From assembly GCA_018257865.1 (NCBI GenBank), contig JAEUBA010000015.1, positions 1-64,000 of the forward strand: a DNA stretch of 64,000 bases. The letters are read 5' to 3'. Both the position numbers and the translations under genes were made by a program. Source of the stretch: Stereocaulon alpinum. Lineage: Eukaryota; Ascomycota; Lecanoromycetes; Lecanorales; Stereocaulaceae. This document shows, in pieces, positions 20,347-30,666 of this stretch. The notes under the pieces were generated by a model, which saw nothing but the letters and a program-made list of their open reading frames with translations, searched no databases and was not told the origin of the DNA. The stretch's first letter is position 1. Every line of letters starts with the position of its first letter.

Positions 20347-22517
20347 ATGACCTCGATTCCATCTCATTACCGCGAGACAGACCCGACAAGCTCTTCAGAT
20401 GAGCTTCGATATTTGCCATCAGACTACAACAGACTCGCCAATAGAAGAGTCTCGTCTCCGCCTTTTACCCCGGATTTTGCGCATGAGCCTCTCCCTGCAG
20501 AATACACCAACGCCCGCCGGACCGTTAACACTGCCGACAAGCGCGCCATAGCACACCAGCCTGGTCGGGCAGAATCGAAGGAATTGCGTAAATTGCAGGG
20601 GTCACGTCAGAAAGACAGCATAAGAAAAACCCCATCAACTTCGGTCAAGGAAGAAGAGGGCGGTAAGCTACCATAAATTCTTCCGCCGGCGTACCTTTTT
20701 ACGTACTCAGTTACCTAAAGACATTACGCTGATCAACAATTATGAGGTCAGGCATAGCACAATCCTTCCTTGAGTCGGTCAATGCCTCTGTCGGTACGCG
20801 AGAGGATACCACGCATGATGCCGGCAGCCCCACGGAGACGCCCACGTGCGAGTGCTGCTGTCGATGCGGCAGGAGTCCCAAGTGGCAACCCGTAGGACCA
20901 GGACGTAAGCGTCGCAGCAAGAGCTACACTGCCATAAGAACTGGAATCTCTGAGCTATCAGGCTGGGACTTGGACCTTCCAAGGCGTCAGGAGTCCGTGG
21001 AGATAGACGTGCCAAAGTCCTACGGTCCAGGACAAGCACCAATAGAGAAACTGCCAGCGGAAGTCTTAGGTGAGCAGTGCTGTCACCATTAGCTAAATGC
21101 CTTTACTGACACATACACAGACGAAATAGTTTCACACCTCGCCATTGACGGGCCACCACTCAATTATGGCCCGCGAAACGCAGACCTCGTCAGCTGTCTT
21201 TTGACTTCAAAGACGATTCATGTCGCCACCATCCACACATTATACTGCCAGATCACTATTCCTCATTCGAAAATCTTCGCCAAATTTCTACAACGTGTTT
21301 CTGACCAGCCTGGTCTGGGCACGCTTGTAAGACGATTGGACCTCTCAACCTTCACATCAGTAGGACTCGGCCGTAGCCGGCAGGCAAATACCGATGTACA
21401 GAACCTCACCTCAGAGACATTGCTCAAATGCCTTGAGCTCACGCCCGCGGTTCAAGAAGTACTCCTGCAGGAGAATCTGGACGATGACATCGACGAGAAT
21501 GTTCTACAGAAGCTGTTCTTCGGTCTTCCCAACCTTCGAGCCGTGGACTTCTGCGCTTCGTCCTCTCCATCTTTCGTCAATGCCTTCAATTCTACCCTGA
21601 CTAAGCTAGCCGGTTCCCCGTCGGCAATGCTCAACATCCGCCGATTGGGTCTGCATGAATGTTTCACCCTGCCCCCTTCAGCATTCGAAACCCTCCTACC
21701 TCGCCTTCCCCACCTCACCATCCTCGATGCCTCACACACGCGGATCACTGACAAGGCCCTGCAATCCATCCCTCCGACTGCAAGACTAAGCCACATTAAT
21801 TTTGGCCGCTGCACTCAACTCACGGGCGAAGGCGTCGTGGACTTTCTCACCTCGCACCCAGGCGTGAAGGAGCTCGTTTACCTTAACCTCGCCTGCGAAA
21901 TCTCTCACTATCGCCTCCTCTACGACACAGACATAGACCGCCTCCTCCCAGCCCTCCCCTCCACTCTCTGCTCTCTCAACCTCAATGGCGCCCGAGTCCA
22001 ACCTCGCCACGTCCAACAACTCCTTCCCCTCACCAAGCACCTAGAAGAACTTGGCCTTGCTACCGCCAACCTCTCTCTTGCCGACATCAATTCCTTCTTC
22101 CGACCTCCCCCAAATGACAATGAAGACGGTGACTCTGACCAACAAGAAAAGCAATGGCAGCCTTCAACCCTCTACTACCTCGACTTGACTGCCATCCCAT
22201 CCGTGACGCGCACTACCCTCTTCACCACCCCAGCTCCAAGCAACATACTCCTCACTCCCGCCACTCTACCCCTCGACGTCGTCGAGCTAGGCGACAAAGT
22301 CATATCCAGCCTACGTGAAACCAAGAATACAAACAAACGTCTTGGTTGGGTCGTCAAAGAACTCGGTAGAAGAGGATGGTACGTTCGTGAGAACGGTGGC
22401 TCGAGCAGTGGCCGCAGAGCATGGAAGATGGGTGCCATGTGGCGTGGTATGAGAAAGGTGCCTGTTGCGTGGGGCGAGGTTGCGGGTTTGTATGGGCATT
22501 ATATGTTTAAAAAGTGA
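20347..22517 (+). CDS. F-box / leucine-rich-repeat protein
   Basis: Three exons (20347-20662, 20752-21069, 21121-22517) encode 676 residues with in-frame junctions. The N-terminal 105 residues are polar. A cysteine cluster, CECCCRCGRSPKW, lies at about residues 138-150 and could bind zinc. The F-box-like segment APIEKLPAEVLDEIVSHLA follows at about 202-220, split by the second intron. From about residue 260 there are leucine-rich repeats of the AMN1 / F-box-LRR type (LTILDASHTRITDKALQSI, LSHINFGRCTQLTGEGVVDF). F-box proteins recruit substrates to SCF ubiquitin ligases, so a substrate receptor is the likely role. The protein block around the cysteine cluster and F-box is strongly conserved in filamentous ascomycetes to my knowledge. 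The substrate is unknown. Confidence 0.85.
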
Positions 22518-22996
22518 TTTTCCTATTGTCTTTTTCTTTGCGAAGAGGCTAAAAGTTTCGATACCCATTACCCTATTCTTGGTGTTTCAGCTGGTGCTGT
22601 TTTAGATTTTGGGGATGCAAAAGCGAAAGCGGGAGTACATTACGGAAACATATATATATTCTTACTACACTGGCGTTTTGCTTGGGAGGCAAAAAGTTCC
22701 TGAGCATTTTGTTCTTAGCGAAGGCGCTGTATTATATGTACTATAGAGAAAAGCTTGTTGCATCAAACGATTTCTATTGCAAAACACATACACTCCTCTC
22801 TCCTGTACAAAAGACGCACCCTCTCCACTGTCCATTGGTACAAAAAAGACGCATTTCCACGTGATAGAGTCCCCCCTACGAAAGCAACAGGATGCTCAAA
22901 GGTACCCGCAAATAAAATAATCCAAATTAAAGGACCGTCACATGCATCGCTAAAACATACAGGCGCCTCCGCACCAAACTCCCCCACCACACCATC
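22518..22996. other. Intergenic region
   Basis: 3' flanks of the F-box/LRR gene and the convergent Gag-like gene. Nothing else seen. Confidence 0.6.
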
Positions 22997-24790
22997 TCAA
23001 ACCGTTCCATGACCGGGACGATCACCGCCAGAAAAGCTCCGCGCAGGCCTATTTCCTGTACTGTGTGCCTCATTAACAAGGGTGCTGGCGCGACTCAAGC
23101 TGACAGTATCGGTATCATCAACATCAACAGCCGTACAGCTCGGATGCCCGATACCAGCAAGATCAGAAGCACGCCCCGCATCAGTGTTTCCATTATCGGA
23201 AGAATTAGTGCCGGATCCGTGTGCAGAGTTTGATTTCGATTTCCTAACCCCACCTTGCCTAACCCTACCTTGTACGCGTGGCGGAACGACACCCTGAGGA
23301 GGACCTACTGATGGTTGAGCAGCAGGACGTCCCGCATCAGTGGGAGCGTTACCCCGATTGGGGAGCCACTGGTTATAAGGTAGTGGCGCATTATAGGGGG
23401 TTCCGATACTGAGGCGACCGAACCCTCTGGGCCCGCCAAAGTTATGGCCCGCTCCTGTCACTGAACCGTTGCCGAAGTATGGGCGTTCGCCTGCGCGGGC
23501 GTGGATGTTTTCGTATGTTCCGGGCGTTAGGACTGGGTTGGGCTGCTCACGGAGTCGGTCTTGTGCTGCAACGCCCGGGCTAGGCACATTCTCAATACGT
23601 CTAGCGGCTTCCTCGGCGGTGGCTCTTTGGAATAATTCCTCTCTAGATAGCTCGGTGTCGGGCTTGGATTGGAAGAGGGGTTTTGCTGCCTTGTTAGGTG
23701 CACGGTATGCAAGATGGGGCGGCGGATGCTGTGGTGGTGGGCCTCCGTGGTGTGGATTCCCCGGTCGGTTTGTAAATCCATCTTGAGGAGCGGTGGGGGG
23801 GCTGTTGACTAGGTCCACACCACGGGTGATGGTAATGTCTCGAAACAGTTTCTTGATTCGCTCTGAGCGTGCCCTTTCGTTCAACTCTTCGACCTTATCT
23901 CTGAAGCCGTGATTTAGTCTGCGTCGAGCATTTGCTGCATTAGAAGTCTCGATACCCTTGGTGATGTTGTGGCCACGGGGAAAGTCACCGAAGGCGCTGT
24001 CTGTCGTTCTTGCAGGTGGAGCATCATTCGTGAAGTTGTTTCCACTGGGACCGCCAGCACCGGAGCGACTTCCCTGATGTCCAGTGCCAGAGGGAGGAGG
24101 TGGTCCAGGGAAGGTAGAATTGTTGGGGAGGAGACTGCCTGTTTTCTCAGGCATATTTTCGTGTCCAGTATCAGGACGAGGCGCAAAGAGGCCAATTCTA
24201 GCCTGCTCATTCTCTCTCCGTCTCTCCTTAGCCCAGTGCCGCTCCTTCGCATTTTCATGGATAGCTCGCAAGCTGAGTCCCCTATTGGCCTCGAAGTCTC
24301 TTTGCAACTCAAGCACAACACCCTCGTCCTCAAGTCCAAGGATATAAGCCATGATAGCAGTCCGCAACCCCTTTTCCTCGTGAGATGTCAATGGTGCTTC
24401 TTCAAGATCGACCCCTCCCTGTTCATACATATACGCAATAGCCCGCTGATAATATGCCTCCAGGTCTTCGCCAGCGTGTTGACCGAATGCTTTGACAGGG
24501 AAACTAGCCAAGCTATTATAGCCCGACTTCAATTGAATTGGTGGAAATCGTGCAAGGAGTGCTGTTTGGAACGTCTTGACGTCTGCATCAGTAACGTCTT
24601 CGGGATCTTTGTTTCTTAGTATGGCTTTGACTCGTGGATGCGCGTCGGCCCAGAGTGCGGCGTCGCCCGAGAGGAGGCTGTTGATGCATTCGAAATGTTC
24701 ACCTGGAGTTTGGAATTGGGGGCCTTCGTACTTTAGGCTGTCAAGCCAGCGCCTTACGTCTGCAGCGCCACCGGAGAACCTCGTGCACAT
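22997..24790 (-). CDS. Gag-like capsid-domain protein 1 (tandem family), long Pro/Gly-rich tail
   Basis: Single-exon 597-residue protein. Residues 1-210 are helical and share an ordered set of motifs with two downstream-numbered neighbours: FSGGAADVRRWLDSLKY, CINSLLSGDAALWADAHPRV, TFQTALLARFPP, EDLEAYYQRAIAYMYEQGGVD and EEKGLRTAIMAYILGLEDE. This order (FxG..Wl..le; l.g.A..W; F...l..rF; eyyqR) is that of the Retrotrans_gag capsid domain of Ty3/gypsy elements. The remaining 390 residues are disordered, rich in Pro, Gly and Asn, with FGG/GFG-type motifs. No CCHC zinc knuckle, protease or RT is present, and the frame is intact. The likely reading is a domesticated or lineage-specific Gag-derived gene; the homology is a pattern judgement without a profile search. 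Confidence 0.75.
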   Translation of the reverse strand: MCTRFSGGAADVRRWLDSLKYEGPQFQTPGEHFECINSLLSGDAALWADAHPRVKAILRNKDPEDVTDADVKTFQTALLARFPPIQLKSGYNSLASFPVKAFGQHAGEDLEAYYQRAIAYMYEQGGVDLEEAPLTSHEEKGLRTAIMAYILGLEDEGVVLELQRDFEANRGLSLRAIHENAKERHWAKERRRENEQARIGLFAPRPDTGHENMPEKTGSLLPNNSTFPGPPPPSGTGHQGSRSGAGGPSGNNFTNDAPPARTTDSAFGDFPRGHNITKGIETSNAANARRRLNHGFRDKVEELNERARSERIKKLFRDITITRGVDLVNSPPTAPQDGFTNRPGNPHHGGPPPQHPPPHLAYRAPNKAAKPLFQSKPDTELSREELFQRATAEEAARRIENVPSPGVAAQDRLREQPNPVLTPGTYENIHARAGERPYFGNGSVTGAGHNFGGPRGFGRLSIGTPYNAPLPYNQWLPNRGNAPTDAGRPAAQPSVGPPQGVVPPRVQGRVRQGGVRKSKSNSAHGSGTNSSDNGNTDAGRASDLAGIGHPSCTAVDVDDTDTVSLSRASTLVNEAHSTGNRPARSFSGGDRPGHGTV

Positions 24791-25951
24791 GATGGTTCGA
24801 GGGGTGAATTAGATTGAGTTGTGCTGTGGTATACACATCTCACGGTAGTGGGAATCACTCTGCGACGTTGCGTCGAAGATGGCAGAGTAAGGTGACTAGA
24901 GCGGTATGTACGGGACGGTAACGATGTGTTGCTGGCTGTGTCGTAAGGATAAGAAGACGACTGTTCGTTAAGATCTGAATTTGGAGTAAAGAGCACCAAG
25001 GGTTGCCTATTGTTCAGGTGTCAAAAGCCCTGGATATGTCAAGTAACAATGATCTGTCATGAGAAATCCTTGAATATAGTTTGGTAAAGTGTTACTTGGA
25101 ATTTGTATGTTAGTGATTGAAATCTGAGGTAGGGAGACCCGAGACCTTTAAGCAACCGATAAGAAAAGGACTGGAAGTTGCGATGTGTTGTGCGCGATTG
25201 CAGTATCAACGGTATTATGACCACGGGTTTACTTAGGTGAACACAGGCGGTCTTGGATGATTTAGTAGCCATACCTGTGTGTTCTTTCCTCATCAGTACA
25301 GGAATATCTTTCAACAGTGTTGACTCCATGTAATGCTGACAAAGCCTTGAAGTAGCCTGGTATGTCACGGTTTATGACGCATTCTGCACGATCCACCTCA
25401 TTCTCCCAAAACGGCAATTGGTAAACATACCCTCTTCTCTGTCGTCTCACCCATATCTTCAACGCCAAGCTACTAGTCGACCACAGACTATTATATTTTG
25501 GCCCAATTTGGCCGAATTTGCACACGACATTCAACAGTGAACATTTTGAATTCTATGAATGGTTTGGTGCGTCGTCGTCGTGCTGCGGTGATGACCCCTG
25601 CGCAATGATATTAGCTGAAAAGGACGAAAGCGTCATACTGTGATTGTTTGCCAATGGACTAGAGTAGCCAGGTGTTTCACATCTCTTCCCGTTTTGCTTT
25701 GTTATGCTCACTTGAGAAGCTATGCTGTTTGTAATGGGTCAGAAACTAGGTATGTAGAATCGTCATTCGGCGTCATCAGTGGATGTGCAAAGCATTTGGT
25801 ATCATATTGGTTGATGGAAGGATAATTTCGAAGCCGCTCATTCAATGAAAGCTTGCATTTTCCATTGTTTCCACAACACGCACAAAGTGACTTGGACGCT
25901 CTTGTCCCCGGACTTCTACCAGTATCTCCATACCCAACTACACACATTCAA
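24791..25951. other. Spacer between Gag-like genes 1 and 2
   Basis: About 1.16 kb with no pol-type frame. Just after the stop of Gag-like gene 2 a minus-strand 75-codon frame (25947-25720) encodes a short cysteine cluster, LCACCGNNGKCKL; it may be an unrecognised last exon of gene 2 (see findings). The 24800-25000 part should be the promoter of gene 1. Confidence 0.45.
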
Positions 25952-27562
25952 TTAGAAGAAAAACAGGTTTACTGACGCATGAGCCCGGCCAGGCAGACGT
26001 GCACGCACTGGTACTTGGCCGGGCAAATCCTCACTATCCATCGACTTTTCTCCTTCCCCTTCATGTCCGTCATCCTTGCGATTGAAGCCGACATTATCAC
26101 CCGAAACCTTGACATTCGCCGAGATATTGGAAGCATTACCGAGAGCCTTGGGGAGAGCACCGGCTGGCGTTGGTGGTGGTTGACTAGTAGGGCTTGTAGT
26201 ATTACCACGGGGGGTTTGAGGGTTGAGATCTTCAGTAGAAGGGAAGTTGCTGGGAGCGCCGTCGAGGCCGGGCATTCGTGTCAACGGAAGAATTCCAGCA
26301 GACCTGCTGGAACTTGCAACAACTCTAGTAGGGCTCCCGATAACGGAAGCATCCCTAAGGGTTCCGAAGCTGGTTGAAGGCGTAGACTGGTTGCTAGACT
26401 GGACCACAGCCGGGCCAGTCGAGTCGCGACCTATATTGGCCTCGGTACCATTGGTGGTGTAGCCAAAAACATTGTGGGAAAGCGAATTCGGTAGCACCGG
26501 CAGCCCGCTGCTGGCTGGCTTGCTGAGTCTATTGCTTACATCCTCAGGCCCGAAAGTAGTGTTGAATTTGTTAAAGACAACTCGTGTTGGTATCTGCGCG
26601 CCAGAATATGAAAGGTTGGCGAAGATGCTGTTTGGTTGATAGGGCTTGGAAGACGTCGGAAAGTCACCAACATGACTCCCCTTCGGCATTTCTGGAGCAT
26701 GTCCGAAATGACCTGGGGGACAGACATTGTGGGAGTTTGCTTCTGTGAAAGTACCTTGATCGAAGAAACCTTGGGAGTTCGTGGAATGAGTGAGCATATC
26801 GCCAGAGAGGCCGCTGGAGGGTGCTGCACAAGGATTGGAGCCAGCCCCAACGGTAGGTTGCGTGATAAGGCCATCATCGGTGGCCTTGTCCAATATGCTT
26901 TGGGGCTTCCCAATGTCCGGAAATAAGCCACCTTGATCCCGCAACTTCTGTTCTATATGCAAGCGAAGCTCTAGTGTTTTTGATTTTGCGAGATTGTGAA
27001 CATCAAGCAGGCCAAGTGAGTCTTGAGACTCTGTCCGAGCAGATTCGAGTCCTTGGTGAATGTCCTTGTCAACGAGTCCTTCAATATAAGATAAGATTGT
27101 TGCATTGAGAGCTTCTTGTTCAGGTTCTGTAAGAGGGGCTTCGGCCACATCAACACCGCCTGTTTCGTACAGAAGAATCAGAGCACGCTGATAGTAAGAA
27201 TCGAGATCTTCGCTTTGATCTTGGGCGAAGGTCTGTGGCTCGCCGAATGGGGAAGTTCGACACAATCCAGCTGTCAATCTGGCTGGCGGAAAGCGGGCCA
27301 GGAATGCGGTTTTGAATGTCTCGACGTCCTTGTGTGAAACACTTTCTAAGTTATTTGCAGCAAGGATTTGCCTTACTCGTGGATGATGATCGGCCCATAG
27401 AGCAGCGTTTCCCACGAAAAGGCCGTTAATGCATGTCAACCACATGCGAGGGGGCAGAAATTCGAGGTTATAGTTGGGATTCGGGCCGCGGACTTGATGT
27501 TCAAGAGTGTGTAGCCAGCGAGCCGCACTCTCGCCGTTTGAGCCGCTAAATGTGGTGTACAT
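25952..27562 (-). CDS. Gag-like capsid-domain protein 2 (tandem family)
   Basis: Single open frame of 536 residues, same strand as its two relatives. The N-terminal domain (about residues 1-220) has the family motifs: FSGSNGESAARWLHTLE, CINGLFVGNAALWADHHPRVR, TFKTAFLARFPPARL, EDLDSYYQRALILLYETGGVD and EAPLTEPEQEALNATILSYIEGL. The C-terminal 310 residues are Ser/Thr/Pro/Asn-rich and disordered, and do not resemble the tail of protein 1. The last residues VNLFFF are read through a GTAAAC sequence that could instead be a splice donor leading to a downstream Cys-rich segment. Capsid-like function is inferred from the motif order; no enzymatic domain is visible. Confidence 0.75.
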   Translation of the reverse strand: MYTTFSGSNGESAARWLHTLEHQVRGPNPNYNLEFLPPRMWLTCINGLFVGNAALWADHHPRVRQILAANNLESVSHKDVETFKTAFLARFPPARLTAGLCRTSPFGEPQTFAQDQSEDLDSYYQRALILLYETGGVDVAEAPLTEPEQEALNATILSYIEGLVDKDIHQGLESARTESQDSLGLLDVHNLAKSKTLELRLHIEQKLRDQGGLFPDIGKPQSILDKATDDGLITQPTVGAGSNPCAAPSSGLSGDMLTHSTNSQGFFDQGTFTEANSHNVCPPGHFGHAPEMPKGSHVGDFPTSSKPYQPNSIFANLSYSGAQIPTRVVFNKFNTTFGPEDVSNRLSKPASSGLPVLPNSLSHNVFGYTTNGTEANIGRDSTGPAVVQSSNQSTPSTSFGTLRDASVIGSPTRVVASSSRSAGILPLTRMPGLDGAPSNFPSTEDLNPQTPRGNTTSPTSQPPPTPAGALPKALGNASNISANVKVSGDNVGFNRKDDGHEGEGEKSMDSEDLPGQVPVRARLPGRAHASVNLFFF

Positions 27563-28140
27563 AATGATGAGTGTTGAACGTTTGGTAAGTGAAATGACAG
27601 GTGGCTGTCTTACGATAGATAACCCGACGTCGTTGTCTGGTTAGCTTTCGAGGATCTGTGCCAGCAGGTACTGTGTGGTTTTGGATAGGTTGTTCAGGAA
27701 AGTTACAAAGCACTTAGCAGAGCGGAGATGACGATACGTCAATTTTGTGGCAACCGTGTGTCACCTCTGCCGTCTGACTCAACCTAAATATAAGTAACAT
27801 GATTGTGCCACTGACCATGTGGCGAGTCTCCAAGCCGGCTTTCCTGTGGTCTGTGTTGCCACACTGTGTCTTATACTCCCGGCAATGTCACTAGAGACGA
27901 GTACATCACTTGATGGGGTGACTATATTAGAAGCAGTGTAATTCTACTCAGGACCACCTGCCTGAAGTTCAACGTCTGCTATGGTTTATTGGAACGCTCC
28001 TAATGTACTGATGGAGTGACTCGGCATCGCTGGGGATATGAAAACTTGTCAAACGAGGATTGCTCTAGCATTTACCACCTCTCGACTTCTTTGAAGCGCT
28101 CTCGCTCGCCCTGTCTGTGTCTACTAGTGAGTCTCAGGGC
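27563..28140. other. Spacer between Gag-like genes 2 and 3
   Basis: About 580 bp, probably the promoter of gene 2. No LTR, TG..CA-ended repeat or pol sequence was recognised. Confidence 0.5.
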
Positions 28141-28776
28141 TCATTCCAAGGTCTCAGGACAGAATCTATTGCGTGATCTTGCGCGTTCCAGCACCATGTC
28201 GACCTCCTCCTTCAATCGAGCTTCCCTGTAAGCTTCGATAAGGCTGTTGAATCGAATGCGCCACCCGCCAGTCATAGTAGGTTCGCCTTTAGTGTATGTC
28301 CTTAACGCTTGAACATGAATTCCCCGGATGAAGTGTTCAGTGACGTGGCGCAGAATGGCTCTTTCATTTTCGCTCAGTGCGACGGCGTCAGAGTTATCCT
28401 TGCCACCAGATGCATGTAGCAAGTCTTCTGCACGACGGTAATACTGCTCAAGAGATTCAGAACGCGACTGTACTAGGCGCCTCGTAATGTTTAAGGCATC
28501 CCATTCGTTGGCTTCGTCGACTGGAGCAAAGCGCTTGAGAAGTAGAGAAGTGAATATGTCCTTCTCGGTTTGGCCCGCATTCTGGATATTTTCGTGGGTA
28601 AGGAGCCTCTTGACTTTGGCATGAGAGTCGGCCCAGCGAGCCGCATCACCCTCAAGAAGCCCATCAACACATTCCAACCATTGTCTTGGAATGAAGTTTG
28701 GAGGTAGCTCGTATTCCAATGTTTGAAGCCAGCGAGCTGCTCTCTGACCGTTCTCTCCACTGAATTTAGTGTACAT
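28141..28776 (-). CDS. Gag-like capsid-domain protein 3 (tandem family), short form
   Basis: A 211-residue protein that consists almost only of the domain shared with the two neighbours: MYTKFSGENGQRAARWLQTLE, WLECVDGLLEGDAARWADSHAKV, FTSLLLKRFAP, ESLEQYYRRAEDLLHASGGKD and NERAILRHVTEHFIRGIH. It lacks the long disordered tail, and so helps to define the limits of the conserved domain. The start methionine and MYT.FSG context match protein 2. No stop or frameshift disrupts it. It is the most upstream member in the direction of transcription. Function unknown; a Gag-derived capsid-like or dominant-negative short form are both possible. Confidence 0.7.
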   Translation of the reverse strand: MYTKFSGENGQRAARWLQTLEYELPPNFIPRQWLECVDGLLEGDAARWADSHAKVKRLLTHENIQNAGQTEKDIFTSLLLKRFAPVDEANEWDALNITRRLVQSRSESLEQYYRRAEDLLHASGGKDNSDAVALSENERAILRHVTEHFIRGIHVQALRTYTKGEPTMTGGWRIRFNSLIEAYREARLKEEVDMVLERARSRNRFCPETLE

Positions 28777-29521
28777 GATGGGAGGCCTGATAAATCGTAT
28801 ATTGTCAGCTCAGTGACTAGGACAATGTTGGACTGTTTCGATACATGCGTTCTGGACAAGCGGAACTTACTCAAGGGTCACGATAGACAAATGGCGGCCG
28901 TGAACAATGCTAGTAAGCCAAGTCCTGCTCGATTTCTAGGGTCAGCCTAATCAGCGGATTCTTCACTTGGTGTGATACCTACCTAGAGATGAATATTATC
29001 CAAATGGTAGACCTAGTGACGACTGTGAAAGGTGTTTGATGTCTACGGTCGTCCACTCAAGCTGAGAAGTTCGAAAATCGTATAATGAGATGGAAGGTGC
29101 GAAGTGAACTGGGGGTCGCTGCAAAAAGTGGCCGTGTTTACTTTACCAGAGGATCTTCATCCTGTGAATTGGCTAACAATAGAGCGAAGAAGGTTACGAT
29201 GAGCAGGTGTCGTGTCATCAAGGCAATATCTGATGCTCTCGGATTGATAATTGGAAATGTATAAAGGGCGTTCACAATACGCTATGATTCCGATCGACTC
29301 CGAAGCCTACAGGCGTCCTCACGCTTTTTTCCCTCTTTCAACACTGTATCCGTTTCAGAACGAACAGTCTGCAAGCATGGCAGGTGGCAGCACCCCATAC
29401 AGGTAGGGTAGGATAACGCAAGATGGGTTTCTGCGATTCACGTCAGCTGGCTATGCCATTGCACTTCATCTACTTCCTAACCATCTGCAATCAATCCATC
29501 GATATCAGCACGCCCAACATG
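28777..29521. other. Intergenic region
   Basis: Upstream flank of the Gag-like array. No gene or repeat recognised. Confidence 0.5.
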
Positions 29522-30199
29522 TTAGTCAGATGAGGAGCCAAAGAAGCCTTTTGTTGTGCTGGTTCCGATCCCAGCGATGGGTGCCGCTCGAAGACACCTG
29601 ATCACTTGGTCGTCGCAAATTCCGGATATCTGCGTGAGGCTTTTTGTACGCCATTGAGATACATCCCAGTCAGTGCCATTACCAGATCCAAATGGACACT
29701 CTGTTGTGCGTCCAATGTTAGAGAGTGTCATCAGGCCCGGCTCATTTCGTCGGCTTCCTACCTCAAGCCTTGAACGATGGTGTGAACCAGAGCCATACGC
29801 CTGGGAGCTTTGGCTAGGATGTAGACGTAGAATGAGATTTTCCCTTACACATTAGGTGCAAGACGGCGTAGTGCAACATCTAGATCCGGGTACCGCTCTT
29901 CTATATCACCAAACTAGTTCATTCCATTGCTTAGAGGGCGAGAAACGCACTTACACGTATCAGAAGTGTGGTCTGGTACTGTCATCTGTGTTGTCATAGA
30001 TCCACTTTGTGATACAACTCCGTATGTGCAGATTGAGGATGCACTCCGAATTCATATTTCCGTTTGTATTCCAAGTGCGTAACGTCCAAGTTGGTCTTGG
30101 AATTATATGGCTTTCGCAAAAGAAACAGGGCATTGAATGTGGTCGTTGATGTACACTGGAAGAGTATTCACCACCAACGGAATAGCTGGACAGCCGCAT
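29522..30199 (-). pseudogene. Fragmented coding remnant of unknown family
   Basis: Several minus-strand segments look coding but do not join into a clean gene. A frame at about 29846-29522 is open for 108 codons (GLMTLSNIGRTTECPFGSGNG). Upstream of it lies a possible exon reading FGDIEERYPDLDVALRRLAP between a TAG acceptor and a GT donor near 29860-29925. Before that comes a GTAAGT donor near 29955. Frames upstream contain stops. I do not recognise the protein. A decayed multi-exon gene is the best description; a real but odd gene is possible. Confidence 0.35.
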
Positions 30200-30666
30200 A
30201 AATCCACCAGGCGAACCGATCCAGTGGCTTCAACTCTTCAGCGGTTCGGGTCCCCTCCTTGAATTTCTTGGCGGAGTTGCTGCTGGTGATGCAGACGGCA
30301 AAACGGGACGAGATGAGCTAGCCACTAGCTTCGAAAGTCATAACAAGCCAGGGCGGCCAGCTAACTTCGGCGTCAGAGGCAACTTCGCAAAGCATGGCGG
30401 ATCCACGGGGGGGAGGTTTCCCCGCAGTATGAATCATCAAGCTCAGGCCTGCAGAGGATGGGTCGATACCGATGGCTTGATCCATTGCGGAGACGCTTTG
30501 ATCAGGCACTTGGCCCCTCCTCAAGATGACGCTGTAGTGACGCTCTGCGAGCGTCACGCCTCACAGATCCGGCCACTGCTCGACACCCCAAGCAAGAGTA
30601 CTGATGGGCCATGGTTCGAGCATCTCTGAATCGTTGAAAGAATAGTGATATCTCCCTAGATTCATA
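30200..30666. other. Intergenic region with a 21-bp hairpin palindrome
   Basis: Contains the perfect inverted repeat at 30537-30557. Overlapping opposite-strand frames (30318-30557 minus, 30429-30629 plus) have no recognisable features and are not called. Confidence 0.5.
30537..30557. repeat. Perfect inverted repeat GTGACGCTC-TGC-GAGCGTCAC
   Basis: Nine-bp perfect arms around TGC, able to form a tight hairpin. It lies 110 bp upstream of the broken hydrolase gene; it could be an operator or a hairpin left by a small element. Confidence 0.6.
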
